Assembly: GCA_947683625.1 (NCBI GenBank)
Contig: CANTUR010000458.1
Coordinates: 372,001-436,000, forward strand
Direction of reading: 5' to 3'
Source of the DNA: Mallotus nudiflorus
Lineage: Eukaryota > Streptophyta > Magnoliopsida > Malpighiales > Euphorbiaceae
Length of the DNA stretch: 64,000 nucleotides
In this document: positions 11,612 through 23,895 of the stretch, piece by piece
Layout: each line of letters starts with the position of its first letter
Numbering within the stretch: the stretch's first letter is position 1
Made by a program: the position numbers and the translations under genes
Notes under the pieces: model-generated
The model's input: only the letters and a program-made list of their open reading frames with translations
Database searches by the model: none
Told to the model about the DNA's origin: nothing

Positions 11612-12030
11612 TTTTGATATTAAATTTTTAATTTTTTTATTTTCAATTACTAAAATTTTATTTTTATTTGAGATTAAAATATCTCGAATATATTCAATTA
11701 AATTTAGCATATATGAGAGTTAAAATAAGTATATTCTTAATATATTTATTATGTAAGCATACTAGTAAGCAATCTAATCATATTTCTTATGTTGATTTTG
11801 GAGTGAAAATGTGATTTTATTTACAGTTTTTACATTTTCACCTCAAAATCAATATTATCAAATATTATTAAATTGTTTAATGGGATGCTTACATGACGAA
11901 TATACTAAAAATATATTTATTCTGACTGTTAAATATACTAAATTTAATTAGATATATTTGAAATATTTTAATTTAAAACAAAAATATAACTTTAGTAACT
12001 AAAATAATAAAAATCTGATATCAAAATTAA
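11612..12030. mobile_element. Near-complete foldback element, arms of about 205 bp
   Basis: The whole segment is one long inverted repeat centred near 11822. The left arm contains AATTAAATTTAGCATAT, TATGTAAGCAT and GATTTTGGAGTGAAAATG. The right arm contains the reverse complements of each in mirror order (CATTTTCACCTCAAAATC, ATGCTTACATGA, ATACTAAATTTAATTAG). Arms differ by scattered substitutions and small gaps, and almost no spacer remains. This is typical of a foldback MITE. If transcribed it would form a long hairpin, a possible Dicer-like substrate. Confidence 0.75.
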
Positions 12031-12820
12031 ACATAGTATTGATGCAATAAACTCCTTTGTTTCCTTTCTAACAAGTTGGAAACTACTAATGTAAACAATG
12101 CTTGTACTACCCATAAAGTAAAATTCTTTTCTAGGATAAGAAAAAAAAAAGTTAAATTAAAGGGAAAAAAAGCAAATCTTTCTGAAAAAAAAAAAAATCT
12201 TTTGGACATTTTTTATGCCATTTAGAAAGTAAAAGTTTTTATCTATTTATTGTATAAAATAATTTATTTTTTCTATAGCGTAAGAATATTTTTGGGATAG
12301 TTGCATGTCAATTATAATTATATACTTTCTGACTCAATGAGTGTTTTGTATAATAAAAAGAAATAATTATATATTTCCTAAAAGATTTATTAATTTTAGA
12401 AGACCTAAAATCAGATATATAAATTGGTTTAATATAATACATGAAAAGAGATTAAAAAGGTCTAGAATTAACCCTCTTTACACATATTATATAGAATTTG
12501 AATTTAATAATCCTCCTATGAAAGAGAATTAAATATTATAAGTACAAGTATTTGGTAAAGTACCAACAAATTAAATATAATGGATGATTAAATTAAATAT
12601 TATGTATTGAAAGAAATGATTTTGATTTATGAGCCAATAATGATTATGATTATTGAGCTTAACTATGATTATTTTTGTATGTGTGAGCGTGCAAGAATGT
12701 TTTTGTTAGTTATAAGATCTGTATCAATCATTATCTTTTTAATTTCTATTGAATTATTAATTGGTATATGATGAAAATGACAAGAAGAAAGGTGCATGTA
12801 AGCTGAATTGAAAACTATAC
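12031..12820. other. AT-rich intergenic stretch
   Basis: A 63-codon frame at 12341-12532 has no recognisable domain and no neighbour support; I do not call it a gene. Confidence 0.45.
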
Positions 12821-13195
12821 AAAATAAATAAATAAATGAAGTAAAAAATTATCATAGTAAAAGCTAGTACTATTTCTTGATTTGTGCCTCTAATCTGTAT
12901 AACATTTTTACTTATTCCTAAAGAAAAATATTTAACCAGAAAAGAAATAAGTAAATAAATTTTAGGTCGTAAAAGCAACTACTATTTCTTGATCTGTGCA
13001 CAAAATAAATAAATAAATAAAGTAAAAAATAATAATAGTAAAAGCTACTACTACTACTATTTCTTGATTTGTGCGTGAAATCTGTATAATATTTTTACTT
13101 ATTCCTAAAGAAAAATATTTAACCAGAAAAGAAATAAGTAAATAAATTTTAGGTCGTAAAAGCAACTACTATTTCTTGATTTGTGCCTGTAATCT
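12821..13195. repeat. Tandem duplication, two units of about 185 bp
   Basis: Each unit starts AAAATAAATAAATAAAT, continues with TATTTCTTGATTTGTGC, CTTATTCCTAAAGAAAAAT and ends TTTTAGGTCGTAAAAGC. Unit 1 spans about 12821-13001 and unit 2 about 13002-13190. The copies are nearly identical, so the duplication is recent. A shorter sub-motif (GTAAAAGCnACTACTATTTCTTGAT) recurs within each unit. Confidence 0.85.
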
Positions 13196-13674
13196 GTATT
13201 CTTCCAATTTTAATGGACTTCTTGAATTTAGTTTACATTACATCAAATTAGTTGAAATTTAATAAATTTTGAATAACAATAATAGAGAACAAATATGAAT
13301 TATATATATATATCCAAGACTTTAAATTTTTTTAAAAAATTAGATTTGACTAATATAAATTATGTCATATAATACTCTAAAAAAGTAAAACTACATTTTT
13401 TTTAGAAAAGATGTAATTACTAACTTAACACAAAATGCAGCAGAAGATCAAATTAATGTAAGAAAAAAACTATTATTTTGAAGTAGGTGCATATTTTTAA
13501 ATTTGTTTAGAAAAATTAACCAAATATTAATAATTTAAAAAATTAACATTTAATATGTTAAATTTTAGATATTTTAATTTGTAATACTAAAAAAAAGTCT
13601 TATTTGTAGGTGACAGTTTTGGTCGCTTAACATTTTAGGTATTTTTATTTGTAATAGTAAAAAAAAGTCTTATT

Positions 13675-13945
13675 GTAGGCGGCGGTTTGTGTTGCACGCT
13701 TAAGTGTTGGCAATCATGGCACTGTGTGAGTTCGAGGTTTACTAGCAAATACATAGTGGGCTTAGGGCTCAAAACAGAGATACAGTCGTCACCCAGATGA
13801 AAACCGGGACACACTGTACAATAATTGGATTCTACAGAGGTTCCCAGAAGTCATCATCAGATATCGGGTTCAAAAACTGGCTATGGACTTTTGGAATGTC
13901 CACCCAACCTTGCGGTTGGCCTCCATGTGTGTTTTTGTACTTTAT
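13675..13945 (+). mobile_element. SINE-like element with tRNA-type promoter boxes
   Basis: A GC-richer island in AT-rich DNA. TGTTGCACGCTTAAGTG (about 13689-13705) resembles a tRNA/SINE A box, and GAGTTCGAGG (about 13728-13737) a B box, at suitable spacing. The 3' side ends in a T-rich run near 13930. No second copy is visible in the window and no target duplication was found, so the call is tentative. A captured gene fragment is the alternative. Confidence 0.4.
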
Positions 13946-14138
13946 AACCTTTGATTATTAAATTATTTCCTTATTAACATGCTAAACACGATTGGTTTTC
14001 CAATTTTAGATTTTATCCCAAGTTTACACCATTAATCACATTTCATGTTTATATTCTCGACATTCAATCACAAATAAAATAAAACAAATAAAAATAATTT
14101 ACAACCATTCATTTCAAATAAAAGGGATAGAAATTAAA

Positions 14139-17100
14139 TGTAATACCCTATATTTTAATTTAAATAGAGTAATTTTTGAATTTGTAATATTAATAAATAA
14201 TTTAAATTATATTATATAATTGTTAAGTATCTAGCTATTTTATTATGTTAGGGTTTTTATTATTTTATGTGGGTGTTATCTTTTTATTAGGTATTATATA
14301 TATATGTAGGTGTGTATTTGTGTGTAATATATATATATGAGTATATACATACATGCATGTGTGTGTATTTTAATATATGTTGTATAAGTATATAATATAA
14401 GTTATTATATATATATATATATATATAGATATATATACTTTGGTACCAAAACACAACAAAATATCAGACCAAAACCAAAGAAAGCAATAGAACAAGACAC
14501 AACAACGCAATCTCCCCACTGTGTTGTCCCTTTTTCCCCGTCACTGCCTCCGTCATGTCCCTTTCTTCTCCGACGTGCATCAACCACCTCAACTTCCATC
14601 TCCATCACAGCACGCCACCAACAACCTCCCTCCTCTCTTCTTCCTTTTGGCGTCTCCTTTGCTCTCTCTCTCAATTCAAGCTCCTCTGTCACTGTCCAAA
14701 CCAGATCGACATCGTCCGTTGCTCCCTCTGCCTACATTGCCTCCTCAGGCAATGGTCGACACCTTGCCGCTGCAACCATTTCCGGCGACGGAAATAGAGG
14801 TAGGCAACTTGTTGTTGTGAGTTGTTTTTAAGTTGTTTTTAGGTTGTTAACAGGTTGTTTAGGTTGATTTAGGTGTTAAACTTTAATTATCTCAAGTTAA
14901 TTGGTTAATTATGCTAGTTAGTTGTTTAAATCTAATTTTGATATATTATTTTGATTTTTTTTATTTTAGAGAATTTTATTTCATTTTTATTTTATTTTAT
15001 TTTATTTGAGTTTAATTAGTAAATTGGAGTAATTATTGTTATTTATTTTTAGTATATTAATTTTTATTTAAGATTATAGAAAATTATTGTGTTAATTGTG
15101 AATTTTGTGGATTTTGGATATTTTATTAATATTTTATTAACATTTTATTAACTTCTGAAAAATTAATTGTTAAAAATTATGAAATTGTGATAATTGGTAT
15201 TATCATTAAATGTTATTAATTTTAGAACTTAATTTATAGTTTTTTGTGATTTTTATACTATTTTTATAATTATTTTAGTTTATGTCAAATGTGGATAATT
15301 AGGTTAAATTTGTATTTTGGAAGAAATTATTAGTTAATTATATGGTTTTTATTGATATTAAGAAATTTTATGTTGAAAAAATAATTTTTATGTATTTATA
15401 TAATTTTTATAGAATTTTTGAGTAATATGGATATATTATGCGTATTTTTCTATTATATGGATAAATATGTAATTTTTATGCTAATTATAGTTAAAATATA
15501 TATTTTTTAGTTGGCTTTATTAATATTTAAGAGGTTTATAGGATTTTTATAAATTAATTGGTATTTTTAATTAAGTAATGTTAATTTTGAATATTGTTTC
15601 CAAATATTATATATATATGTATAATTATATTATTTTAGTAACAAAAATATATATATGGTTATATTTAACATATTTGGTGTAATGATTTTAATTAAGGTAT
15701 TTGTTGATAGTTATATTAATTCTAGATTATATATGCATATTTTAAGAATAATGTATATTATTGGAAATTATGGGTTTTTATATATTTATGTCTAATTAAA
15801 TTTAATAAGTGCTATGTTATATTTTAATTATGATTTTAATGTTTATTTATGAAAGTAATGTTTTCATGAATTTTATTAGTTAGAATTAAGTTGTGATGTT
15901 TTGTTGAGTTATGAACTCGGTCGGGCTAATACTGTGTTGGAGAGCCGACCCGAGTGTAGATTGTGTGTGAATTTTTAGAAATGCATTTTCTATGCAGGAA
16001 TGACTCTACCTATAGTAGAGAGATATCCGTTTTACAGAGGAGACTCTGTCAAAATTTCGATAGATTTTCTCGTAAAACGTGACATCTTTTGTAAATTTCT
16101 AGCGTTAATTAGGGTTTTTCCTTATCTATCGAGTCTTATTCGATCTTCCTCGAGTCAGTCTAGAATTTCGCTATTTCTGTCGATTTTTGATTTTAATTCC
16201 ATAGACGTGTTTTTAAAATAGGTATGTTATTTTTTCCTAGAGAGTACCGGAGCGGGAGCTTTTGTGATCAAGGCAGACGCGCGGTCGTCAGCCTTCTCGA
16301 TTATCCTGTAAGTTGATAAATCGATCAGTGCGTGTATTTTATTTAAAGATGCCACGCTCATATTTTTAGTATTTATTATATGATTTGTTTAATTTAAATG
16401 CTGCTATTTAAGATTTAAGTGCATTTTATTTATTTAAAATTAGTTTTGAGAATTTTGGTAGAATGGGCTACCTGGTGGGTTTCACCAAGACCGTGTGCAT
16501 ATGGTAAAGATTGAGAGATGGATCCGATGTATGTATGACTTATGGATATAAACTGGGACGAGTGCCTCAGTGGAAGCCTTTGCTCTTGGGGACCGTCAAT
16601 GATTGAAAAGTTAATAATAGACTGGGATGGGTTGCCTCGGTGGATGCTTTAGCTCTCAGGGACTGCCAGTGCCATGTATTTGGATTAAGTGGATAACTAT
16701 GGCTTGGTGTCTCAGTTGATACCTTTGCTCTCAGGGACTGGCAGTCTATGTGGATTAAGTGGGTCCAGTTGGCCATTTAGAAATTTGGGTTTAGGGTTCT
16801 ACCGATATTTTTTTTCAAAAACTATATATATATGATATAAATTATTTTCACTATATGTATACAGTTTTCAAAAAGATTTTCAAACCATACAACTCTTTTT
16901 ATTAACTTACTCAGTGAGGTCTGATTCCCCTCAATTTATTTTTTTTAGGAGCTTGGGAGTTTGACCTCATACCGCCTCTACGCCGATTTCTTCATCACCG
17001 ACTATATTATGTAGGTTATTATGAGATATATTGTAGTTGTAACTCTAGAATATTGCAGTAGTGTTTGTACTATAAGTTTGTAAAACTTAAGTATACTTAT

Positions 17101-17361
17101 GTATTGCATTTTAATGAACCACGCTTATGTATAATGTTTTAAGATTGATTTATGATATTTTATGATGGAGAATATTTTATGTTGCGCACGATTATGTTTT
17201 TTTTTAGAAAAATCAGTTTGATAATGTGTTCTTTCATGAAATAAAGTTTTTAAATTTGAAGGTTTTATTTTTTTTTCTTTAAGGCTTACTACGGGTTTCG
17301 GGGGCCTTATGCCTACCCATTCCTAGTGTCGGTCACATGCCCTCAGGTTCGGGTTGTGACA
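14139..17361 (+). mobile_element. Solo LTR of about 3.2 kb (family 3, chromovirus-type)
   Basis: It runs from TGTAATACCC to GGTTGTGACA and has the same internal order as the LTRs at 34784 and 51741. A TATA-like run lies at about 14400-14440, then a C-rich leader (14515-14800), and a donor-like GAG|GTAGGC at 14800. A CTCGGTCGG/CCGACCCGAG hairpin (15915-15954) precedes an acceptor-like TATGCAG at 15991-15997, and a CTCTAC/GTAGAG hairpin follows (16004-16020). A tandem repeat array lies at 16550-16750, then GAGGTCTGATTCCCCTC. No primer site or coding region follows 17361, so it is a solo LTR. The flanks (TTAAA, TAAGG) do not match, so the target duplication is lost or an end is chimeric. Open frames at 14521-14820 are leader sequence. 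Confidence 0.8.
16550..16750 (+). repeat. Tandem repeat/hairpin array of the family-3 LTR
   Basis: Three units of about 65-90 bp, each with GCCTCnGTGG or GTCTCAGTTG, then CTTTGCTCTC or a close variant, then GGGAC. In the second unit ACTGG and CCAGT flank the core as arms. Arms of units 1 and 3 are eroded. The CTTTGCTCTC core is shared with the arrays at 44237 and 54001. Confidence 0.65.
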
Positions 17362-18015
17362 TAAGGATTACAACGTTTGGTTTGAATAAACATAAAATAT
17401 TGAAAATAACTATACATAAACCAAAAATAAACAAAAATTAAAATAATTAATTAGAAATTAGAACTTCTCTAAAAATGATTAGTACAATAATCATCTAGTG
17501 ATGAAAAATCACCAAATGATTCCTGCAACAAATACAAGTTAGTTCTATCTCATAACAATAACAATATTTACATATCATCAACAAATAATATCCATAAAAA
17601 TAAAAATAAAAAACTCATAAATAGTCCATTAAATAACACAATAATATAACACGAAAACAATATGGATTGAACATGGCAATCATGCATAAAATCAAGAATA
17701 TAACATATTAGACAAGGGAATCATGTCAAACACGTAAGATAATAACTGAAAATCAAGACAGAAATAAGTAGAATGTTGGTCAAGGGGGGCGATGCCTTTT
17801 CAAAGAGGTGTCGCCTCTTGACTAGGAGGCGATGGTCATCATGAAGGGGTGATATCTCTATGAAGAGACGTCGTCTCTTCAACAAGGACATAAACAAACT
17901 ACATTTCTTAGATCTTAAAAAACTCAACGATCGTGCAAATGAATAAGAAGTAGACGTGAATATATAACTATCAACAATCAATATTCAGTATCTCATACAA
18001 TCATGCTTCACATAT
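17362..18015. other. Intergenic segment with GAGGCG palindrome cluster, left half
   Basis: The segment is continuous with 21259 onward, because the LTR at 18016-21253 is inserted between. At 17785-17890 it has several GC-rich near-palindromes in an AT-rich background: AGAGGTGTCGCCTCT, AGGAGGCGAT, AGAGACGTCGTCTCT. No gene was recognised. The minus-strand 86-codon frame has no domain. Confidence 0.5.
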
Positions 18016-21000
18016 TGTAATATCCCGTGTTTGTAAATATTTTAATACTACGTTGGGATATGCAGTGTTAATAATTTTTGTATATAATATTGATATTTTA
18101 TGAGTTTGTTATTTAATTAAAGTTTATTTTAATTGTTTATATTATTTTAAGTGCTTTATGTAAAATTTTCCCGAGAATATTATTTTCGGGGAAATTAATA
18201 AGTAAATAATTTAATATTAATTATTTTAAACAATTTTACGGACTTGCATAAACTCATATATATTTTTTTAAAGTACTAAATAGAGTGTTTATATTTAAAT
18301 TAATATAGGGTCTAATTAATTGCCCTAATAATTTTTTTATTTATTATTTAGTTTTAATATTATTTAATTATTTTTTTTAGTGTATAAATTATTTAATATA
18401 TTAAATTATGTGTGTGATGTATATTTAATAAGTGTGGGAATTTATATTATTTTAATATATAGTGTGGATGTATATATATATACATATATACATATATATA
18501 GTTGAAAATAAAAAATTATTGCCAAATTACCATTTTGCCCTAATCCCCTCTCCTTCTTCCCCGATCACCCAACCACCCACAACCACCGTCTGTCATGCCG
18601 TTCTCTTGCCGTCGGTGTGCCTCCTGGCATGCCACCTTCCCCGCTGCCTTCTGCAGCTGTTTCCGGCGTCGGGAAGCTCGTTTTTGGCTGGAAAGCCAAA
18701 AGTTGAAGCTAACATCGATCGACGTGATTCCGGCCACCGTTTTCGACACCGCCGATCTCTATCTTCTCCTTGAGCTCCGGTGAGTGTGATTCCAAGCTTT
18801 TTTCACTTAAAATGGTCTAGATTTGCCTAGGTTTCGATTTTGCAATTTTGGCCTATTAGGGTTTTCAATTTTTGTTGAGTTTCAATTGATTGATTCATGA
18901 AAAATTCCTTCACAAATTTTTTTCCCCTTAGCTTAATCTTCATGTGTGAATTTTTGGAAATTATTTTGATTTTTGGGTATTTTTGAATATTTTATTATTA
19001 TTTTCTAATTTTTGAAAATTAATTAATTAAATTGTGGAATTGTGTTTTATGGTAAATATAGGTGTTTAAATGAATTATAGAAATTTATTTGGAATTTTTG
19101 TGAATTTTTATGTATTTATTTTGAATTTATATAGTTTATGTAATTTTGGAAAATAGGGTTAATTGTGTGTTAAATTGAAATTAATTGGTTAATTGAGTAT
19201 ATTTATTGATATTATTGAAATATATGTTGAGAAAATTAATTTTTTGCAATTATATTATTTTTGGTGAATTTTTGGATTAATTTTAGTATATTTATATATA
19301 TAGGGGTATTTTGGTAAATTTATCCTAAATTGGCTAAAAATGTAATTAAATTGGTTTTAATAGTTATTTAGGATATAAAAATGATTTATACAAATGATTT
19401 TGTATTTTTAACTAATTAAAACTATTTTTCATAAATTATTTTTAATTATATATATAATATACGATTTTCTAATAAAATGAGTTTTTATCGATTTTTACTG
19501 TGTTTTAGGGTTAATTATGTAATTTCTACTTATAAAATGTACTTTTAGTATATAAGGGTATTTTTGGTATTTTATAAATACTCTGTGAATTGTGGACTTC
19601 GGTCGGTAAACTGTAGCTTGGAGTTCGACCGAGGGGTTGTGATTGTGATTCTATGTCTATTTTTTTAAGTGTGTTTCTTTGCAGGCCGGCTCTACTCTTT
19701 GAGTAGAGAGATGTCCATTTTACAGGGGAGGTTCTGCCGGATTTTTGATAGAATTCTCGTAAAACGTGATGTCCGATCGAATTTTGATTTAATTCTGTGT
19801 CTAGTAATCTAGATCGAGTCTTTAGAACTTCTGTAGATGTATTCTGATATTCTGTGGTCGTTTGCTTATTTAGTTGCGCCGAGACCGAGGCCTAGTGGAC
19901 CAAGCCCATTGGACCCATCTCAAGGAGCGCACTAATTGTGAATTACTATTTTATATATATATGCTCTAGGGTGCATGATTTTAGAAATCTATGTTTTATT
20001 TTGACTAAAAATGTATAATGGTATTAATTAGTACTTGAGTTTATTTTGGTTTATCTTTGGTTTATTTTTGGTATACTTTAAATTATATGCATGCTTTATT
20101 AAACATTTATATTTAACATGTTTTTAAATATATATTTAGTTTATTTTACGATTATATTAGATTTCTTTGACGTATATATACTCGAAATATACCTGATTTA
20201 TTTTTGGTATATTTCTAGTATATATATGGTTTATGTTGCTATTTTATTCAATTCATGCATCATTTACTTTTATGAATGTATGCTTTATATTTTAATGAAG
20301 GATATCAATAGAACGTGCTACCTAGTGGGCAGCACTATGACCGAGTACGTACCGGTACGCTTATAGCATTTAGGCTATATTACTAACCATTTGTGGATAT
20401 TGATTGGATATGATTATTTGATGTGTGAGATATGATTTGGGAGTGTGATTGCTGGAGCTCGGTTGACCAAGTGTCTTGGGGCCAATCACACTGACAGTCA
20501 GACTGCTGGAGCTCGGTTGACTTAGTGTCTTGGGGCCAGTCTATTGTCCAAATGGATCAAGTGATTATATTGGAATAAATGAGCCTGTATGGCTAGAGTG
20601 TTGTCTAACACTGTTTGAGGTTGCGATTTTCTAAGTTTCTATTTGATCATTCATAAACTGTGATTTTCAATAAAAATATATAAAATGATTTTTATTGCAT
20701 TTATGTGTATTTGCTTGTATACATACATATTATATATACTTTTGACTGTGTGCATTGGCATTTAGTATGCATGTATATATATTATAGTAATTCACTCAGT
20801 GAGGTCTGACTCCCCTCCGTTGACTATTTTTCAGGAGAGTCATCGTTTTCAGACCTTAGTAGCAGGCCTATACGCCGGATTTCTTCCGCCCCGGCTTTAT
20901 TATGTAAATTGCTTATCTGAGTTTTATTTTATGATCTAGACACTACAGTAGTCGTAAAATTGTTAAAAGATAATGTATTATATTTGTATGAGTTATGTAT

Positions 21001-21253
21001 TTTAAGAATTTGAACTGGATTTGTATTAAAAGAGTTTATTTATATATGAGATGAGGATTTGATTTAATTTCATTTGGTGGAAATATTATTTTGATATTTA
21101 TGATGTTATTCCGCTGCATAATATTTTACTTAATTGTGTTGTTATTATTACTATATGCATGTTTTATTTTATTTTAGGTTTGCTATGGGTTCCGGATTCG
21201 AAAGAATTCCCGTTCCCTAGCGCCAGTCATGGCTCCTGTTTTGGATCGTGACA
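18016..21253 (+). mobile_element. Solo LTR of about 3.2 kb (family 1) with 5-bp target duplication
   Basis: It runs from TGTAATATCCCG to ATCGTGACA and is flanked by CATAT on both sides (18011-18015 and 21254-21258), the clean mark of retroviral-type integration. In order: TATA-like run near 18470-18500, GC-rich leader 18540-18780, donor-like CCG|GTGAGTG at 18780, GGTCGGT/TCGACCGAGG hairpin (about 19597-19634), acceptor TTTGCAG ending 19684, CTCTACTC/GAGTAGAG hairpin (19690-19708), hairpin array (20442-20550) and GAGGTCTGACTCCCCTCC. A 62-codon frame at 18595-18783 ends at the donor. No internal region follows, so unequal recombination presumably removed the element body. Confidence 0.93.
20442..20550 (+). 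repeat. Two-unit hairpin array of the family-1 LTR
   Basis: Two copies of CTGGAGCTCGGTTGAC..AGTGTCTTGGGGC. The first is bounded by GTGTGATTG and CAATCACAC, the second by AGACTG and CAGTCT. Arms differ between units but are complementary within each. Confidence 0.8.
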
Positions 21254-21258
21254 CATAT

Positions 21259-21795
21259 GTCTTTAAATAAGAAATAAAATTCAAGAATACAAATATAGAA
21301 GTAATGAATCAATACTTTTAATGAAAACAAAGGACTTAAAGCTTAAGAAGGGGGAAACTTACTAACTTGGACGTGTTTGATACTCCTAACTAAGCCCTCA
21401 GAGCTTTATTGACTGATTTGAGGCGTTGAATGCAAAAGAAACTCCTTTCCTTCTCCAGGAAATCAAAGTCTTTAGCTTCTTAAGTCTTCTTCTTCTTTTT
21501 CCTTTCTTCTCTTCTCTTCTTTTACTTCTCTCCTTCTGTCCTTTTTTCAGACATTTTTTTTAAGTTGCTAACCTTCAAATTCTTCCTAACCTTCTCTCTC
21601 ATGCCCCTCCACCTTTCTTTTAAGGCCTCTCACTCTTTCTTTTTTTCAATTTTCTAAAAACCATTCTCACCCTCACTCCTTACCTTTTTCATTCCTAAGC
21701 TCTTTTCCCTGTTTTTTTCCTTTCTTTTACGTCAAAAAATGACCAACTCTTAGCAAGTGAGCCTCCAACCATTGCCATTAATGACATTTAATACT
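21259..21795. other. Intergenic segment with polypyrimidine tract
   Basis: From 21430 to about 21770 the plus strand is strongly C/T-rich (CTTCTTCTTTTTCC-type). No host gene was recognised. It could be the leader of an undetected minus-strand element, since similar purine/pyrimidine asymmetry occurs near 55.2-55.4 kb. Confidence 0.4.
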
Positions 21796-21905
21796 GCAGA
21801 GAGTGGGTGTGAAGAGGCGGTACCTCTTCAATGAGGCGTCGCCTCACCGATGCCTAGGGTAAAAAGGCGACACCTCTTCATTGAGGCGATGACCTCTTTG
21901 CCTGA
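21796..21905. repeat. GAGGCG palindrome cluster, right half
   Basis: Contains AAGAGGCGGTACCTCTTCA, TGAGGCGTCGCCTCA (a perfect dyad) and AGGCGACACCTCTTCATTG within about 110 bp. It belongs with the cluster at 17785-17890 and resembles the one at 55740-55850. Confidence 0.6.
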
Positions 21906-23895
21906 GTCAGGTCAAGGTCTTTTGGGCCAAGAGACGATGAGCTTGGATAGGGTATTTTTGGGCTTGGCTCAATGTTTGGAATTTTTGAATCGATTTTAGA
22001 GAAGTCTCGGGCTTCCCTTGCATTTAAAACTCGAATTTTCTCATCATCGGACTTTTATTGTGGACTAATCAAACTGATAGTATCCACAGTTATAAATGTT
22101 GAATGATAAATAATTGTAGGTGTAAAAAAGGAAAAATTAAGTTTAATTCTTAGTCAATAATTGATCCTTTGAGAGAGTGAGGAAATAGGAAAAAGATATG
22201 TCAATTTTTACATTATAGATCTTTTATCCTATTCTAACTCTAATAATAATTTGCAAATAATACATAGGGACCTGTCCACTCCAATACCCTTTTTTTTTCA
22301 TTTCAACTGATTACCATGCAAGAAGGGCAGGTCTTTTTCAAGTTAAATTATTTTATTCATAAAAAATTAAATAATTTAAATATTGATAAACTATATTATA
22401 GGGAACAATTTTTTTATTTAAATAAAATAAAAATTAATTTTAAAAATAAATTCTTACCTCCTATTACAACAACTAATATTGATAACCAAAAATGTTATTA
22501 AAAAAAGATTAGATATCATCAACTAGAATTTTTTTTTACCAATTAATATGATTATGTTGTTATTATTATTATTATTATTTGTTCCTAATGCACAATCATT
22601 GTCAATGATGATTTTGATCCCACGTCCATTTCCATCCTACCAAGAAAAAAACAATAACAAAATTAAAAAAAAAAATGATAAGGCAATCCGGGAATAGCTA
22701 ACATCTTTATCAATGACCTAACATCTGTCTTTATCAGAAATTTATAATGAGAAACATATATATATACACGAATTAAATATTCAATACTATTCAATTATCT
22801 TTTATTGCTTATATAATATATAGTTTTTTTTGTAACAGATGCGCCTTGTTAAAATTTTATAAGATTATAATAGTTAGTTAGCGGAAAGGGTACATATATT
22901 CTCCTATCTACAAGTATGGAATACCATATAAATAGATCCCATCTATCATTACACTGAAAAAAAAAAAAATCTAAGAGTTACAGGCCTCATTGGCATGTAT
23001 AGTAATTTAAAATTGTAAATATGTAAAATTAAAAATTTAAACCAATGCCTTAATAGATTCAACGTTATTAATTTCCAGCTCAAAATATCAATGCCACTAC
23101 TACCAACCTAAACCACAAGCTAAAAAGAACCATATGATTTAAGACATATTAATCCAAACATTAAAGTTTAGTCCTACAAATTCATGAAGTGAGAGCTCAG
23201 CACTCATATACAGCGATAGGTGAGATTAGGACCAGCATATGGCTGTACTCAATTCATTTTTTCAAAATATAAAAACATAAAAAGACAATAAAAAATCTAG
23301 AAATAAACACGAAAATAATAAAAAATGAGCAAGGTGTATGGCCCTCATAAGAAGAAGGAAACAACAAAAAGTAAAGTTGTCACTACATAAGGTTCACATA
23401 AATTTTTGACGTCATTCAATGAAAAGTTAAAAGAAAAAGAGAAGAAAAAGATGAGTTGTCAAATTAATATAATGGATAGGTAAAACTTTATAATAATATG
23501 GTTTGATGTCATTCAATGAAAAGTAAAAAGAGAAGAATTTCCACCCAGTCATCTTTCTACAAACAGTAAAAAATTAGACTTAATGCATATTTACATAAAT
23601 TACAAGTGTGACAAATCAAACGTGAAAATTCAGGCATACAATTAATCAGTCAGTGAAAGTTTAGATGTGCAAATATTTAAGATACAAGACAGTCGCACCG
23701 GTCTCAACGCCCAGATCAGAGCAAAAACATGGAACTATTAGAACTCATTTGAACCCAAAAAAAAAAAAAACTGTTTCCCCCTTATGTTTGAAACATGAAG
23801 AGGAGTAAACTTGCTGATGAATGAAGGAATTGGAGTACTAAACAAAAGAGAAATGCATATGCTCCTACATTCACTACGTAAGTGCCGGTTGACAT
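21906..23895. other. Intergenic DNA downstream of the RMC1 gene
   Basis: AT-rich, with no gene recognised. A short direct repeat (GTCATTCAATGAAAAGT) occurs near 23412 and 23510. The part nearest 23895 should hold the RMC1 3' UTR. Confidence 0.45.

Noticed and set aside
12757..13165. Two similar minus-strand frames starting MLLRPKIYLL
   Set aside because: They are the two copies of a recent tandem DNA duplication; no domain and no start context support coding.
14405..14820. Overlapping frames on both strands in the family-3 LTR
   Set aside because: They lie in the C-rich LTR leader, overlap on both strands and match no domain.
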